A DNA stretch of 64,000 nucleotides from Thiocapsa roseopersicina (GCF_900106925.1 NZ_FNNZ01000002.1:291313-355312); one strand, 5' to 3'. Positions 34,538-44,208 are shown, counted from the stretch's first letter. Notes: a model not told the origin generated them from the letters alone. Numbers and translations: made by a program.

Positions 34538-35320
34538 GGCTAGATGCCGCTCGGCCCTCAACAGATCGGAGGCCGTATCCACACCCGGCCCCGGCTCGGC
34601 GGTGGCGATCGCCACATGGATACGCTCGCCGTGCCAGAGCACGCGCAGCTGTTCGAGCGACTCCGCCACCTCCAAAGGCGACGGCGCCCAAGCCAAATAG
34701 CGTTTGAGGAAGCCGACGCGGTAGGCATAGAGCCCGATGTGACGGAGAAAGGCGACCGATGTCGGCAACTCGGCGTGATCGGCGAGAAACTCGTCGCGGT
34801 GCCAGGGCATCGGGGCGCGGGAGAAATAGAGCGCGTAGCCTCGGGCGTCCGTGACCACCTTCACCACGTGTGGATCGAAGAGGGTCGCGCGCTCGGAGAT
34901 CCGCGCGGCCAGCGTGGACATGCCGAGATCGGCGATGCCGGCCAGGTCGGTCGCGACCTGATCCAGCAAGGCCGCCGGCATCGCCGGCTCGTCGCCCTGC
35001 AGGTTGACCACCACCACGTCGTCGTCCCAGCCGCGCAGCTCGATGACCTCGGTGATGCGCTCGGATCCGCTGCGGTGCTCGCTTCCGGTCATCACCACCT
35101 CGGCTCCGAAGCCGCGACAGACCTCGGCGATCCGCCGGTCGTCGGTTGCGACCAGGATTTCCTCGGCGGCACTTTCTCGCGCGCGTTCCACGACATGTTG
35201 GATCATCGGCTTGCCGGCGATCGCTATGAGCGGTTTGCCGGGTAGCCGCGTCGAGCCGTAGCGCGCGGGGATGACGACCTTGAATCCTCCGGATTGATCG
35301 GACATCGTTCGATCAGACAT
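34535..35320 (-). CDS. kdsB: 3-deoxy-manno-octulosonate cytidylyltransferase KdsB
   Basis: A 261-aa enzyme activating KDO with CTP for lipopolysaccharide core synthesis. It has the nucleotidyltransferase motif PARYGSTRLPGKPL at the N-terminus, then ATDDRRIAE and NLQGDEP. The first ATG (35320) overlaps the lpxK stop by 8 nt (ATGTCTGA); a second Met five codons in is also possible. It ends the exbB-exbD-msbA-lpxK-kdsB run common in gammaproteobacteria. Its TAA stop is the end of a repeat unit. Confidence 0.95.
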   Translation of the reverse strand: MSDRTMSDQSGGFKVVIPARYGSTRLPGKPLIAIAGKPMIQHVVERARESAAEEILVATDDRRIAEVCRGFGAEVVMTGSEHRSGSERITEVIELRGWDDDVVVVNLQGDEPAMPAALLDQVATDLAGIADLGMSTLAARISERATLFDPHVVKVVTDARGYALYFSRAPMPWHRDEFLADHAELPTSVAFLRHIGLYAYRVGFLKRYLAWAPSPLEVAESLEQLRVLWHGERIHVAIATAEPGPGVDTASDLLRAERHLA

Positions 35321-36308
35321 GGGTCCGTGCCTCCAGCGTGCGAAAGAATGCCTCGACGAAGGCCGTATCCAGCTCGGCCTCCACGGGCAGAAACCAGTGA
35401 TCCTCGCTGGCGAAGCGAGCGCACTTCACCGCGTCCTTCTCGGTCATGAGCACCGGGCCGGCCGGCCAAGCCATAAGATCAGACGGTGCGAAGGGATAGT
35501 GATCCGGATAGACGCGGCCTTCGACCTCGAGACCCAGACCGCGAAGCATGGCGAAAAAGCGCTCGGGGTTGCCGATCGCGGCGACCGCGAAGACGGGCCG
35601 CCCGATGAAGTCGGCGATCGGCCTTGAGACGGCGGGGTCACGGAGATTGACCGCCGCACCCGGAATCAAACGCATGCGGTAACCGCCGCCCATGGCGTCA
35701 CCCGCGCCGTCACCGTTGGTCAGCACCAGATCGACGGTGGTCAGACGCCCGCGCGGCTCGCGCAACGGCCCCGCGGGCAGGCAGCGCCCGTTGCCCAAAC
35801 CGCGCGCGCCGTCGACGACCGCAATCTCGATGTCTCGCGCCAACCGATAGTGTTGGAGTCCGTCGTCGGCGAGCAGGATGTCCACGTCGCCCCCGGACAG
35901 TGCGAGCGCACCGGCGGCAACGCGATCCGGTCCGGCGACGACGGGACAGCCGCTGCGACGCGCCAGCAGCACCGGCTCGTCGCCGAAATCGGCGGGCTCA
36001 CCGTCCGGAGGAACCCGGCGCGGCGTGATCGAGCCCCGTCCACGGTAGCCTCTCGTGATAATCCCTGGACGCCAACCGCGCGCCCGCAGCAGCTCCGCGA
36101 GCTTCAGAACGGCCGGGGTCTTGCCGGTCCCGCCGACGGTGAGATTGCCGACCACCACCACGGGCACCGGCAGGAGCCGGCTCGCGAGCCAGCCCTTGCG
36201 ATAGCCCAGGCGACGCAGTTGGACCACCAAACAGTAGAGCCAGGAGAGCGGCGCGAGGATGACGCCGAGCGGATGGCGGCCGTACCAGATCGGGTTCGGG
36301 TCCATCAC
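35313..36308 (-). CDS. lpxK: tetraacyldisaccharide 4'-kinase LpxK
   Basis: A 331-aa membrane-associated P-loop kinase that phosphorylates the lipid A precursor at the 4' position. An N-terminal hydrophobic helix (PLSWLYCLVVQLRR region) is followed by Walker A VGGTGKTP at about residue 60, then ITRGYRGR and LLADDGLQHYRL, all LpxK motifs. It overlaps kdsB at its 3' end and starts about 210 bp after msbA. The spacer to msbA contains a cluster of GTTGTGC repeats. Confidence 0.95.
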   Translation of the reverse strand: MMDPNPIWYGRHPLGVILAPLSWLYCLVVQLRRLGYRKGWLASRLLPVPVVVVGNLTVGGTGKTPAVLKLAELLRARGWRPGIITRGYRGRGSITPRRVPPDGEPADFGDEPVLLARRSGCPVVAGPDRVAAGALALSGGDVDILLADDGLQHYRLARDIEIAVVDGARGLGNGRCLPAGPLREPRGRLTTVDLVLTNGDGAGDAMGGGYRMRLIPGAAVNLRDPAVSRPIADFIGRPVFAVAAIGNPERFFAMLRGLGLEVEGRVYPDHYPFAPSDLMAWPAGPVLMTEKDAVKCARFASEDHWFLPVEAELDTAFVEAFFRTLEARTHV

Positions 36309-36370
36309 CTCGATCCGCCCGACCGCTTGATTGTGTCGAGGCGCGGGAGGCTCGACGCGGCGCCGAGCGG

Positions 36371-36524
36371 GTTGTGCTTCCCGGCGTCAGCACAACCTAC
36401 GGGGCGGGGGGCGCGTGGGCATCGTGAAACCGCAGCCCGTGCCGGCACCGTAGGTTGTGCCGAGCCGTGCGAGGCACAACGCACTGCCGAGCGGGTTGTG
36501 CTTCCTGACGTCGGCACAACCTAC
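36371..36524. repeat. three copies of a GTTGTGC...GCACAACCTAC repeat
   Basis: Copies at 36371-36400, 36450-36480 and 36494-36524. The middle copy is inverted. Each has arms GTTGTGC and GCACAAC ending in CTAC, with a variable 10-15-bp loop. They lie between msbA and lpxK. The CTA of the third copy gives the msbA TAG stop (36523-36521) on the minus strand. Confidence 0.75.
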
Positions 36525-38302
36525 GTCGCTGCCGGGGGCTCGCCGGCATCGTGGAATTGCAGGCGGTGCAGGCGGGCGTAGTAGCCGTCCTGCGCCAGCA
36601 ATTCGGCGTGGGTGCCCTGCTCGACGACCTGTCCGTTGTCCATCACCAGGATGCGGTCGGCGTTCTCGATGGTGGAGAGACGATGGGCGATCATCAGGGT
36701 CGTGCGGTTCGCCATCAACTCCTGCAGGGCGGCCTGGATATGGCGCTCGGACTCGGTGTCGAGTGCGGAGGTCGCCTCGTCCAGGATCAGGATCGGGGCA
36801 TCCTTGAGCATCGCACGCGCGATCGCGAGCCGCTGACGCTGCCCGCCCGAGAGCATGACGCCGCGATCGCCGATACGCGTGTCGAAACCCTCGGGCATCG
36901 CCTGGATGAAGTCGAGCGCGTGGGCATTCACGGCGACGCGCTCAAGGGTCTCGCGGCTCGGCGGTGCGGCCTGACCATAGGCGATGTTGTTGGCGATGCT
37001 GTCGTTGAAGAGCACCACGTCCTGACTGACCAGCGAGATCTGGGCGCGCAGACTCGCCAAGGTCAGCTCGCCGATCGGGATGCCGTCGATCAGGATCTCG
37101 CCCGCGGTTGCGTCGTAGAAGCGCGGGAGCAGGCTCGCGACCGTGCTTTTACCGCTGCCGGAGCGCCCGACCAACGCGACCCGCTCGCCCGGAGCGATAA
37201 CGAGGTCGAGATCCCGGATCGCCGGCGGCTTGTCGGGCGAATAGACATGGGTGACGCCGCGGTACTCGACGCGCCCCTCGGCGCGCTCCAACGTCCGACG
37301 TCCCTGATCGCGCTCCTCCTCCGCATCCAACAGCTCGAACAGGCTCTGGGCGGCGATGATGCCGCGCTGCAGATGGGCGTTGACCGAGGTCAGACGCTTC
37401 ACCGGCGGCAGGAGCAAACCCATGGCGACCACGAAGGACATGAAGGTGCCGACCGAGATGTCTTCCTTCAGCCCCTGCATGGTCGAGAGATAGACGATGA
37501 CGGCGATCGCCACGGCCGAGATCAGCTGAACCAAGGGCACGCTCGCCGCCTCGGTGGCGATCATCTTCATCTGCAGCGAGCGGGTCTTCTCGTTGATGGC
37601 GCTGAAGCGTCGCGCCTCGAGCGGCTGGCCGCCGAACGCCTTGACCACCCGATGGGCCTCGATCGCCTCCTGGGCAACCTGGGTCAGGGCGCCGACGCGG
37701 TCTTGGATGCGCCGGCTGTGGCGGCGAAAACGCTTGGTCGCGTACTTGACCGCGCCCGCCATGAGCGGGCCGATCACCAGAAAGATCGCCGAGAGTGCGG
37801 CGTTCAGATAGAGCATGTAGGCCATCAGGCCGATGACCGTGAAGCCGTCGCGAACCAGGGTGGTGATGGCGGAGGTGGCCGCCGTGGCGACGTTTTCGAC
37901 GTTGTAGGTGAGCTTCGCGAGGATGTGTCCCGAGCCCTGGTTGTCGTAATAGCGGGTCGGGGCACGCAGTAGATGCTCGAACATCTGTTGGCGCAGATCC
38001 GCAACCACGCGCCGCCCGACCCAGCTCAGACAGTAGTTGTTGATGAAGCCGGCGATCCCGCGAAACACGAAGAGTACCACCAACACGAACGGCATGAGCC
38101 GCACGATCTCCTCGTTGCGATCCACGAAGCTGCCGTCGATCAGCGGCTGCATCATGGCCGCGAAGAGCGGCTCGGTCGCCGCGAAGGCGATCATGGCGAC
38201 GATCGAAACGCTGAACATCCGCCAATAGGGTTTGACGTAGCCGAGCAGCCGGCGGTAGATGGGACCGGCCTCGACCTCGGGGCGGGATGCGTCATCGGTC
38301 AT
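36521..38302 (-). CDS. msbA: lipid A export ABC transporter MsbA
   Basis: A 593-aa half-transporter with six membrane helices and a C-terminal ATPase. It flips lipid A-core across the inner membrane. The ATPase has Walker A GRSGSGKST, signature LSGGQRQR and Walker B ILILDEATSALD. Its start overlaps the exbD stop by ATGA. It belongs to the exbB-exbD-msbA-lpxK-kdsB cluster. Its stop codon is given by the end of a dispersed GTTGTGC repeat, as seen with other repeats in this window. Confidence 0.95.
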   Translation of the reverse strand: MTDDASRPEVEAGPIYRRLLGYVKPYWRMFSVSIVAMIAFAATEPLFAAMMQPLIDGSFVDRNEEIVRLMPFVLVVLFVFRGIAGFINNYCLSWVGRRVVADLRQQMFEHLLRAPTRYYDNQGSGHILAKLTYNVENVATAATSAITTLVRDGFTVIGLMAYMLYLNAALSAIFLVIGPLMAGAVKYATKRFRRHSRRIQDRVGALTQVAQEAIEAHRVVKAFGGQPLEARRFSAINEKTRSLQMKMIATEAASVPLVQLISAVAIAVIVYLSTMQGLKEDISVGTFMSFVVAMGLLLPPVKRLTSVNAHLQRGIIAAQSLFELLDAEEERDQGRRTLERAEGRVEYRGVTHVYSPDKPPAIRDLDLVIAPGERVALVGRSGSGKSTVASLLPRFYDATAGEILIDGIPIGELTLASLRAQISLVSQDVVLFNDSIANNIAYGQAAPPSRETLERVAVNAHALDFIQAMPEGFDTRIGDRGVMLSGGQRQRLAIARAMLKDAPILILDEATSALDTESERHIQAALQELMANRTTLMIAHRLSTIENADRILVMDNGQVVEQGTHAELLAQDGYYARLHRLQFHDAGEPPAAT

Positions 38303-38787
38303 TCCGCAACCTCTGCTTTGGATGGCCCGGCGGATAAGCCGGCCGACGGCGGGTCCGATTCGGAATCGGCCTGCGGGACACGGGTCGCCGCGAAGGCGAT
38401 CTGCACCAGACCGGCCTGACTGGCCGCATCGAGCGCCGTCATCACCGCCTGATGCGGCGTCTGTGCATCGGCCTGGATCAGCACGGGCAAAGGCTCGCGC
38501 TCACCGAGACGTTCCTTCAAGACCTCGACTAGGGTCTCGGTCTCGCGATCGCGCACGGCCCGATCGTCGACATTGAAGGACCCGGTCCGATCGATGACGA
38601 GCCGGATCATCTCGGGCTCCTCGGCCGGGATCTCCTCGCCTTGCGCCTCCGGCAGCTGCACGCGCAGCCGCGCCTCGTCCTTGAAGGTGGTGGAGACCAT
38701 AAAGAAGATCAGCAGGAGAAAGACGACATCGATCAACGGGGTGAGGTTGATGTCGGCCGGGTCGCGACGGTGCGGACGCAGATTCAC
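38299..38787 (-). CDS. exbD: ExbD/TolR family biopolymer transport protein
   Basis: A 162-aa protein with one N-terminal membrane helix (LTPLIDVVFLLLIFFMVST) carrying the conserved Asp of the ExbD/TolR proton channel. The rest is periplasmic. It works with ExbB to energise outer-membrane transport or envelope integrity. It overlaps exbB upstream and msbA downstream by 4 nt each. No tonB is adjacent. Confidence 0.93.
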   Translation of the reverse strand: MNLRPHRRDPADINLTPLIDVVFLLLIFFMVSTTFKDEARLRVQLPEAQGEEIPAEEPEMIRLVIDRTGSFNVDDRAVRDRETETLVEVLKERLGEREPLPVLIQADAQTPHQAVMTALDAASQAGLVQIAFAATRVPQADSESDPPSAGLSAGPSKAEVAE

Positions 38788-39410
38788 GCGGAGACCTCGC
38801 CGGCCTCGCGCTCGCCCTTCATGACCTCCACCAGGCGCAGCGACTGCTCCTCCATCTCAAGTGCGAGCCGTGCGACCTTGTTGTCGAAGAAGCGATGGAA
38901 CATCAGCGCCGGGATGGCCACCGAAAGACCGGCGGCCGTCGTGATCAACGCCTTGGAGATCCCGCCCGCGAGCATGGCGGCGTTGCCGACACCGGCGTCC
39001 ATGATGACGCCGAAGACGTCGATCATACCGAGAACGGTGCCCAAAAGGCCCAACAGCGGCGCAACCGAGGCGATCGTACCCAAGCTGCTCAGGAAGCGCT
39101 CCAGCTCGGCGACCACCTGACGACCGGTATCCTCGATCGCCTCCTTCATGATCTCGCGCGAGTGGTTACGGTTGATGAGTCCGGACGCGAGCAGCCGCCC
39201 GAGCGGGGAGCCGGTGCGAATCTCCTCGATCCGCGCATCCGTGAGCTCGCCCCGACGGTGCCACTCCCAGATCCGGGTGACCAGATTCGCCGGCATGATC
39301 CGCGAGCGGCGCAGCGTCCAGCCACGCTCGATCACGACGGCGGTGGCGATGATCGAGCAGGCGAGGATCGGCACCATCAACCAACCGCCGGCATACATCA
39401 TTTCAAGCAA
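38784..39410 (-). CDS. exbB: MotA/TolQ/ExbB proton channel family protein
   Basis: A 208-aa inner-membrane protein with three helices: an N-terminal one (MLEMMYAGGWLMVPILACS) and a pair near residues 100-190 with the family stretch SLGTIASVAPLLGLLGTVLGM. With ExbD it forms the proton-driven motor of Ton/Tol-type systems. It is the first gene of the lipid A cluster, so any operon promoter must lie in the 39411-39757 gap. Confidence 0.93.
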   Translation of the reverse strand: MLEMMYAGGWLMVPILACSIIATAVVIERGWTLRRSRIMPANLVTRIWEWHRRGELTDARIEEIRTGSPLGRLLASGLINRNHSREIMKEAIEDTGRQVVAELERFLSSLGTIASVAPLLGLLGTVLGMIDVFGVIMDAGVGNAAMLAGGISKALITTAAGLSVAIPALMFHRFFDNKVARLALEMEEQSLRLVEVMKGEREAGEVSA

Positions 39411-39757
39411 GAGGGGAGCTCCTCAGGAAAGATTCAAAAACAACGGAAATCTGTAGGATGGGTAGAGCGCAGCGAAACCCATCCTCAACACTACCCATCC
39501 GCGTGAATCAAGGTATTCACCCTTGCCGCACGGACGCCAATGGTACTCCCTCGACCCGCATCGGCAAGCCGACACGACACGGCGGATCGGTCCGCACTGC
39601 GCGACAGGGTCGATCTTCAGGTGCCCGCCCCTGCTTGCCCAGCGGGAGTATGTTAGCCTTCCGCCGCATTGCCGAAGGCCGCGCGCCGGCCTCGGCCGGA
39701 GACCGGACCCGGCGACTGTCGGGCTCGGGGGACAGTCATCAGCGTGGGAGAACACCG
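39411..39757. other. 347-bp divergent gap, exbB/lemA, with one repeat copy
   Basis: No gene is supported. It contains a copy (39454-39484) of the GATGGGTTTCGCTGCGC repeat in reverse orientation. This copy also has arms GGATGGGT/ACCCATCC and is thus palindromic. The remainder should carry divergent promoters for exbB and lemA, but none is obvious. Confidence 0.5.
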
Positions 39758-40339
39758 ATGGGATGGACACTGCTTGGCCTGATCCTGCTCGCCGCGATTC
39801 TCGTCGTCGTCATCTACAACCGTCTGGTTGCCGGACGCAATCGCTACAAGAACGCCTTTGCTCAGATCGACGTTCAGCTCACGCGCCGCTACGACCTGAT
39901 CCCGAATCTGGTCAAGGTCGCCGAGCGCTACATGACCCACGAGCGCGAGACCCTCGAAGCCGTCATCCAGGCCCGCAACCAAGCGGTCGGCAGCCTCAAG
40001 CAGGTCGCGGCCGATCCGAGCGACGGCGCCGCGGTGGCGATGCTGGCCCAAGCGGAGATGGGCGTGGCCGGCGCACTCGGTAAGCTGTTCGCGCTCTCCG
40101 AGGCCTACCCCGACCTCAAGGCCAATCAGAACATGATGCAGCTCTCCGAGGAGCTGGTCAGCACCGAGAACCGGGTCGCCTTCGCGCGCCAAGCCTTCAA
40201 CGATGCCGTCATGGGCTACAACACCCTGCGCGAGGTCTTCCCGAACAATCTGATCGCCCAGCGCTTCGGATTCACGGCCGCACAGTTGCTGGAGATTGAG
40301 GCGCCGGAGAAACGCGAGGCCGTCACAGTCGCCTTCTAA
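39758..40339 (+). CDS. lemA: LemA family protein
   Basis: A 193-aa protein with one N-terminal membrane helix (LLGLILLAAILVVVIYN) and a LemA helical bundle: AQIDVQLTRRYDLIPNLV, then ARQAFNDAVMGYNTLRE near the C-terminus. ATG 39758 (MGWTLLG) has GGGAG 8 nt upstream. The longer frame to 39458 is rejected for poor composition. LemA often precedes M48 peptidases, as here. Its TAA stop is the first triplet of a paired repeat element. The biochemical role is not established. Confidence 0.92.
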   Translation: MGWTLLGLILLAAILVVVIYNRLVAGRNRYKNAFAQIDVQLTRRYDLIPNLVKVAERYMTHERETLEAVIQARNQAVGSLKQVAADPSDGAAVAMLAQAEMGVAGALGKLFALSEAYPDLKANQNMMQLSEELVSTENRVAFARQAFNDAVMGYNTLREVFPNNLIAQRFGFTAAQLLEIEAPEKREAVTVAF

Positions 40340-40532
40340 ACCGCGCTTGAGCGTCTATGGAAGGGTTGCGGTCGGGAACGACCTCGCCGCGACCCATAAC
40401 CACGGCAGAGCGCGGTTTAGAATATTTTTATATTTTTTATATACTTAAACTGCGTCCGCGCCGACGCCGGCAGAGAGCCTCCGAGACCGAACTCGAATGA
40501 AAACCCCGCATGAACGTTAAGGACGCAGTTTA
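40337..40532. repeat. paired 84-bp repeat element between lemA and M48 gene
   Basis: Unit 1 is 40337-40419 (TAAACCGCG/CGCGGTTTA). Unit 2 is 40446-40532 (TAAACTGCG/CGCAGTTTA, a matched C-to-T and G-to-A change). An AT-only linker joins them apart from two other bases. Unit 1 starts at the lemA stop. Unit 2 ends one base before the TTG start of the next gene, so its AAGGA provides the ribosome-binding site. Confidence 0.85.
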
Positions 40533-40533
40533 A

Positions 40534-42450
40534 TTGGACTTCTTCGCGCATCAGGACCGAGCCCGTCGGCGTACGCATCTCCTCGTGGTGCTCTTCGTGC
40601 TCGCCGTCGTCAGCATCGTGGCGGTGGTCGACCTGGTCGCCCTCGCGTTCCTGGGGTTCGGCTCGGATCCGGACGGTCTCGGTGTCTCGCCTGAGTTCTC
40701 GTGGACTCTGGCTCGCGAGAGCCTCCCGCTGCTCATCTGGGTCTCCCTGCTGACCGCGGGCGCCATCGGCCTCGCCAGCCTCTTTCGCATCCTCACCCTA
40801 CGCAACGGCGGCGGGGCGGTCGCGCGCGGGCTCGGCGGTGTGATGGTGAATGCCGACACGACGGATCCGCAGCTGCAGCGGTTGCGCAACGTGGTCGAGG
40901 AGATGGCCATCGCATCGGGTGTTCCGGTGCCCCAGATCTATGTATTGGAGCAGGAAGACGGCATCAACGCCTTTGCCGCGGGCTATTCGCCTGCCGATGC
41001 GGCGATCGCGGTCACCCGGGGCGCGTTGCGGACGCTGAGCCGCTCGGAGCTGCAGGGCGTCGTGGCACACGAGTTCTCGCATATCCTCAACGGCGATATG
41101 CGGCTCAACATCCGGCTGATCGGGATCCTGTTCGGGATCCTGGTGCTCGCCATCATCGGCCGACTCATGCTCTCGGTGCGGCATGGCCAAACCAGCAAGC
41201 ACACCGCCGCGATCGCCATGATCGGCCTCGCCCTGGTCGCCACCGGCTATATCGGGCTTTTCTTCGGCCGGCTGATCCGGGCGTCGGTGTCGCGTCAACG
41301 CGAGTTCCTGGCCGACGCCTCGGCCGTTCAGTTCACCCGCGAGCCAGAGGGGATCGCGGGCGCCCTGAAAAAGATCGGCTCGGCGCCGGCCGGGTCTGCG
41401 CTTGCGGCCGACAGCGAGGAGATCGGGCACATGCTCTTCGCAGCCGGGCTGACGCGTCGCCTCTTGGCCACGCATCCGCCGATCGCCGATCGCATTCGGG
41501 CGATCGAGCCGGGTTTCGACCCCGCGGAGCTGGAGACGATGCGGGCGATGCAGCCCCCGGAGGCGCCGAGCGAGGCCGGCATCGTCGCGTCGATCGCCGA
41601 GTCCCGGCCTGCCATCGAAGGTCGACAGAGCCCGTCGAACCTCGATGCGGATCGTATCGTCGGCGCAATCGGGCGGCCCGATACGGCACGGATCCAGGTG
41701 GCGGCTCGACTGAACCGGGCCATCCCGGAGCCGCTCGCGCGCGCCGCCCGCTCCACCGAGTGGGTGATGACGGTCGCCTGCTATCTCCTGATCGACCCGG
41801 ACCCCGAGATCCGCGAGCGCCAGCTCTTGATGGTCGCCGAGACGCTCGGCAGCGAGAGCGAGCGTCAGGTGAGCACGCTCCTTTCCGCAGTACCGAGCCT
41901 CGCTGCAGACCTGCGCATCCCGCTGCTCGAGATCGCCTTCCCGACCCTGCGCCGTCGTCCGCAGACCGAGCTGACGCGCCTGATGGCGCTGCTCGATCGG
42001 CTGATCCATGCCGACGGGCGGATCGATGTCTTCGAGTATGTTCTTGCACGTCTGCTCGCGCAGCAGATCCAAGACACCATCACCCCGAGCGATGCGCACA
42101 GCGCCGGAACGGCGCGCCTCTCCGGCTGCGAGGACGAGATCCGCGATCTGCTGGTCATCCTGGCGGTTCACGGCAACCCGGATCAGCGCGCCGCGCGGAC
42201 CGCCTTCGCCGTCGGACTGGCGTCGCTCGGGATGCGTCCGCGCGAATTGGCCCCGATCGCACCGGAGGACTGGCCGGATCGGCTCGACCGTGCGCTCGCC
42301 CGGCTCGATCGCCTGCGCATGGACGAGAAGCAGCGCCTGCTGCGTGCACTGATCGCGGCCCTGAAGCAGGCCGGGATCAACCGGACGGAGATCGAGCTGC
42401 TGCGTGCTGTCGTCGCGGCGCTGCATGTCCCTATGCCGGTGTTGGACTGA
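40534..42450 (+). CDS. M48 family zinc metallopeptidase with C-terminal extension
   Basis: A 638-aa membrane peptidase of the HtpX type, longer than usual. Two hydrophobic segments lie near residues 15-40 and 65-85. The zinc motif HEFSH is near residue 180 with a downstream Glu (REFLADASAVQF), and two more membrane segments lie between. The extra C-terminal region (from about 400) is soluble and helical, of unknown role. The start is TTG 40534: an in-frame TAA lies just upstream and no ATG occurs before residue 100. The AAGGA RBS is inside a repeat unit. It overlaps recJ by one base (TGATG). Confidence 0.88.
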   Translation: MDFFAHQDRARRRTHLLVVLFVLAVVSIVAVVDLVALAFLGFGSDPDGLGVSPEFSWTLARESLPLLIWVSLLTAGAIGLASLFRILTLRNGGGAVARGLGGVMVNADTTDPQLQRLRNVVEEMAIASGVPVPQIYVLEQEDGINAFAAGYSPADAAIAVTRGALRTLSRSELQGVVAHEFSHILNGDMRLNIRLIGILFGILVLAIIGRLMLSVRHGQTSKHTAAIAMIGLALVATGYIGLFFGRLIRASVSRQREFLADASAVQFTREPEGIAGALKKIGSAPAGSALAADSEEIGHMLFAAGLTRRLLATHPPIADRIRAIEPGFDPAELETMRAMQPPEAPSEAGIVASIAESRPAIEGRQSPSNLDADRIVGAIGRPDTARIQVAARLNRAIPEPLARAARSTEWVMTVACYLLIDPDPEIRERQLLMVAETLGSESERQVSTLLSAVPSLAADLRIPLLEIAFPTLRRRPQTELTRLMALLDRLIHADGRIDVFEYVLARLLAQQIQDTITPSDAHSAGTARLSGCEDEIRDLLVILAVHGNPDQRAARTAFAVGLASLGMRPRELAPIAPEDWPDRLDRALARLDRLRMDEKQRLLRALIAALKQAGINRTEIELLRAVVAALHVPMPVLD

Positions 42451-44177
42451 TGTCCCGCCCCGTGATTCGACGCGCGACGAGCGCCGCGGTGCTCGCCGCC
42501 GCCCGCACGCCGGCCGAGCTGCTCTCCAGACTCTATTCGAATCGCGGTCTGGATGGCGCAGAAGAGCCGTCCCCTGGGCTCTCGGCGCTCCACCCAGCAA
42601 GCGCGCTGCGCGGCATCGATGAAGCGGTCGATCTGCTGGTGCACCACATCCGGGGCGGCGGCCATCTGCTGATCGTCTCGGACTACGACGCGGACGGTGC
42701 GACCGGCGGCGCCTTGGCGGTCCGGGGTCTGCGCAGCCTGGGCGCAACACAGGTCTCCTATCTGATCCCGAGCCGGTTCGCGTTCGGCTACGGACTGAGT
42801 CCAGCGGTGGTCGACGCCGCTGCTCCGCGCCGACCGGATCTGCTGATCACGGTCGACAACGGCATCGCCAGTCTCACCGGGGTTGCGCGAGCGGCGGAGC
42901 TGGGCATCCCGGTCCTGGTGACGGATCATCATCTGCCCGGCGAGCGGCTCCCGGACGCCGCAGCCATCGTCAACCCCAATCAGCCGGGCTGCGCCTTTCC
43001 GAGCAAGCACCTGGCCGGTGTGGGCGTCGTCTTTTATCTCCTGGTCGCCGCGCGCGCACGTCTGCGCGAGCAAGGCTGGTTCGGTGCAGGGCGAGCCGAG
43101 CCCAACCTCGCCGACCTGCTGGACCTGGTCGCCTTGGGCACGGTCGCAGACGTGGTTACCCTGGACCGCAACAACCGGATCCTGGTCGAGCAGGGCCTCA
43201 GACGCATCCGCGCCGGGCGATGCAGTCCAGGCGTGCGCGCACTGCTGACGATCGGCGGCCGGGACTCGAGCCGGGCGACGGCCACCGATCTGGCCTTCGT
43301 CGCCGCGCCCCGCCTCAACGCCGCCGGGCGGATCGAGGACATGTCGGTCGGAGTGGAATGCCTCCTGACCGACGACCCGCAGGTCGCAGCGGATCTTGCC
43401 GCGCGTCTCGACGCGCTGAACCGACGACGCCGCGAGATCGAGGGCGAGATGAAGGACGCCGCCGAATCCTCCCTCGCGGGGCTCTGTCTGGACGGCGCCG
43501 TACTGCCGCCCGGACTCTGCCTGTTCGGCGAGGATTGGCATCAAGGCGTCTCGGGGATCGTCGCGGCGCGGATCCGCGAGCGGTATCATCGTCCCGTGAT
43601 CGCCTTTGCGAACGGCGGCGACGGATTTCTGCGAGGCTCGGCGCGATCGATCGAAGGGGTCCATGTCCGAGACCTGATCGCACTGGTGGATCGGCAGGAT
43701 CCAGGCCTGATCGAGCGCTTCGGCGGGCATGCGATGGCCGCGGGGTTGAGCATTCGCCCGGAGGCCTTGTCGCGGTTCCGCGAGGCCTTTGCGGAGGCCG
43801 TGCGCACGGTGGTCGGCGATCGGCCGCCCCAGCCGGAGATCGCATCCGACGGTGCGCTTCCGCAGCGGCTCATGAACCTGGAGACCGCCGAGACACTGCG
43901 CGTGGCCGGCCCTTGGGGCAAGGGCTTCCCGGAACCCCGCTTCGACGGCACCTTCGACGTCTTGAGCGCACGCCTGGTGGGCGAGCGTCACCTAAAGCTC
44001 CGTCTCGCCGGACCCGCGGCCGAGGATGGGCCGATCGAGGCCATCGGCTTCAACCTGGGCGAGCAGATCTCGGAGGCCGGCGGCGCCGTGCGTCTCGCCT
44101 ACCGATTGGATGTCAACGACTACCGAGGCAACCGCTCCGCGCAATTGATCCTCGAACATCTGGAGCCTGCCGCATGA
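42450..44177 (+). CDS. recJ: single-stranded-DNA-specific exonuclease RecJ
   Basis: A 575-aa DHH-family 5'-3' exonuclease acting in recombination, mismatch repair and fork repair. Motifs in order: DYDADGAT near residue 75, ITVDNG, TDHHLPGE (DHH), then LDLVALGTVADVV. The DHHA1 part has GGHAMAAG near residue 430. ATG 42450 overlaps the M48 stop (TGATG). The longer frame to 40701 is a shadow. The protein has the normal length. The next gene, darP, begins 31 bp later. Confidence 0.95.
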   Translation: MSRPVIRRATSAAVLAAARTPAELLSRLYSNRGLDGAEEPSPGLSALHPASALRGIDEAVDLLVHHIRGGGHLLIVSDYDADGATGGALAVRGLRSLGATQVSYLIPSRFAFGYGLSPAVVDAAAPRRPDLLITVDNGIASLTGVARAAELGIPVLVTDHHLPGERLPDAAAIVNPNQPGCAFPSKHLAGVGVVFYLLVAARARLREQGWFGAGRAEPNLADLLDLVALGTVADVVTLDRNNRILVEQGLRRIRAGRCSPGVRALLTIGGRDSSRATATDLAFVAAPRLNAAGRIEDMSVGVECLLTDDPQVAADLAARLDALNRRRREIEGEMKDAAESSLAGLCLDGAVLPPGLCLFGEDWHQGVSGIVAARIRERYHRPVIAFANGGDGFLRGSARSIEGVHVRDLIALVDRQDPGLIERFGGHAMAAGLSIRPEALSRFREAFAEAVRTVVGDRPPQPEIASDGALPQRLMNLETAETLRVAGPWGKGFPEPRFDGTFDVLSARLVGERHLKLRLAGPAAEDGPIEAIGFNLGEQISEAGGAVRLAYRLDVNDYRGNRSAQLILEHLEPAA

Positions 44178-44208
44178 AGACTGTCGAACCGCCTATTTGG
44201 ATTTCGGG

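Noticed and set aside
40701..42449. N-terminal extension of recJ to 1158 aa
   Set aside because: It is an alternate-frame shadow of the M48 gene. RecJ homologues start near 42450 and the TGATG overlap fits.
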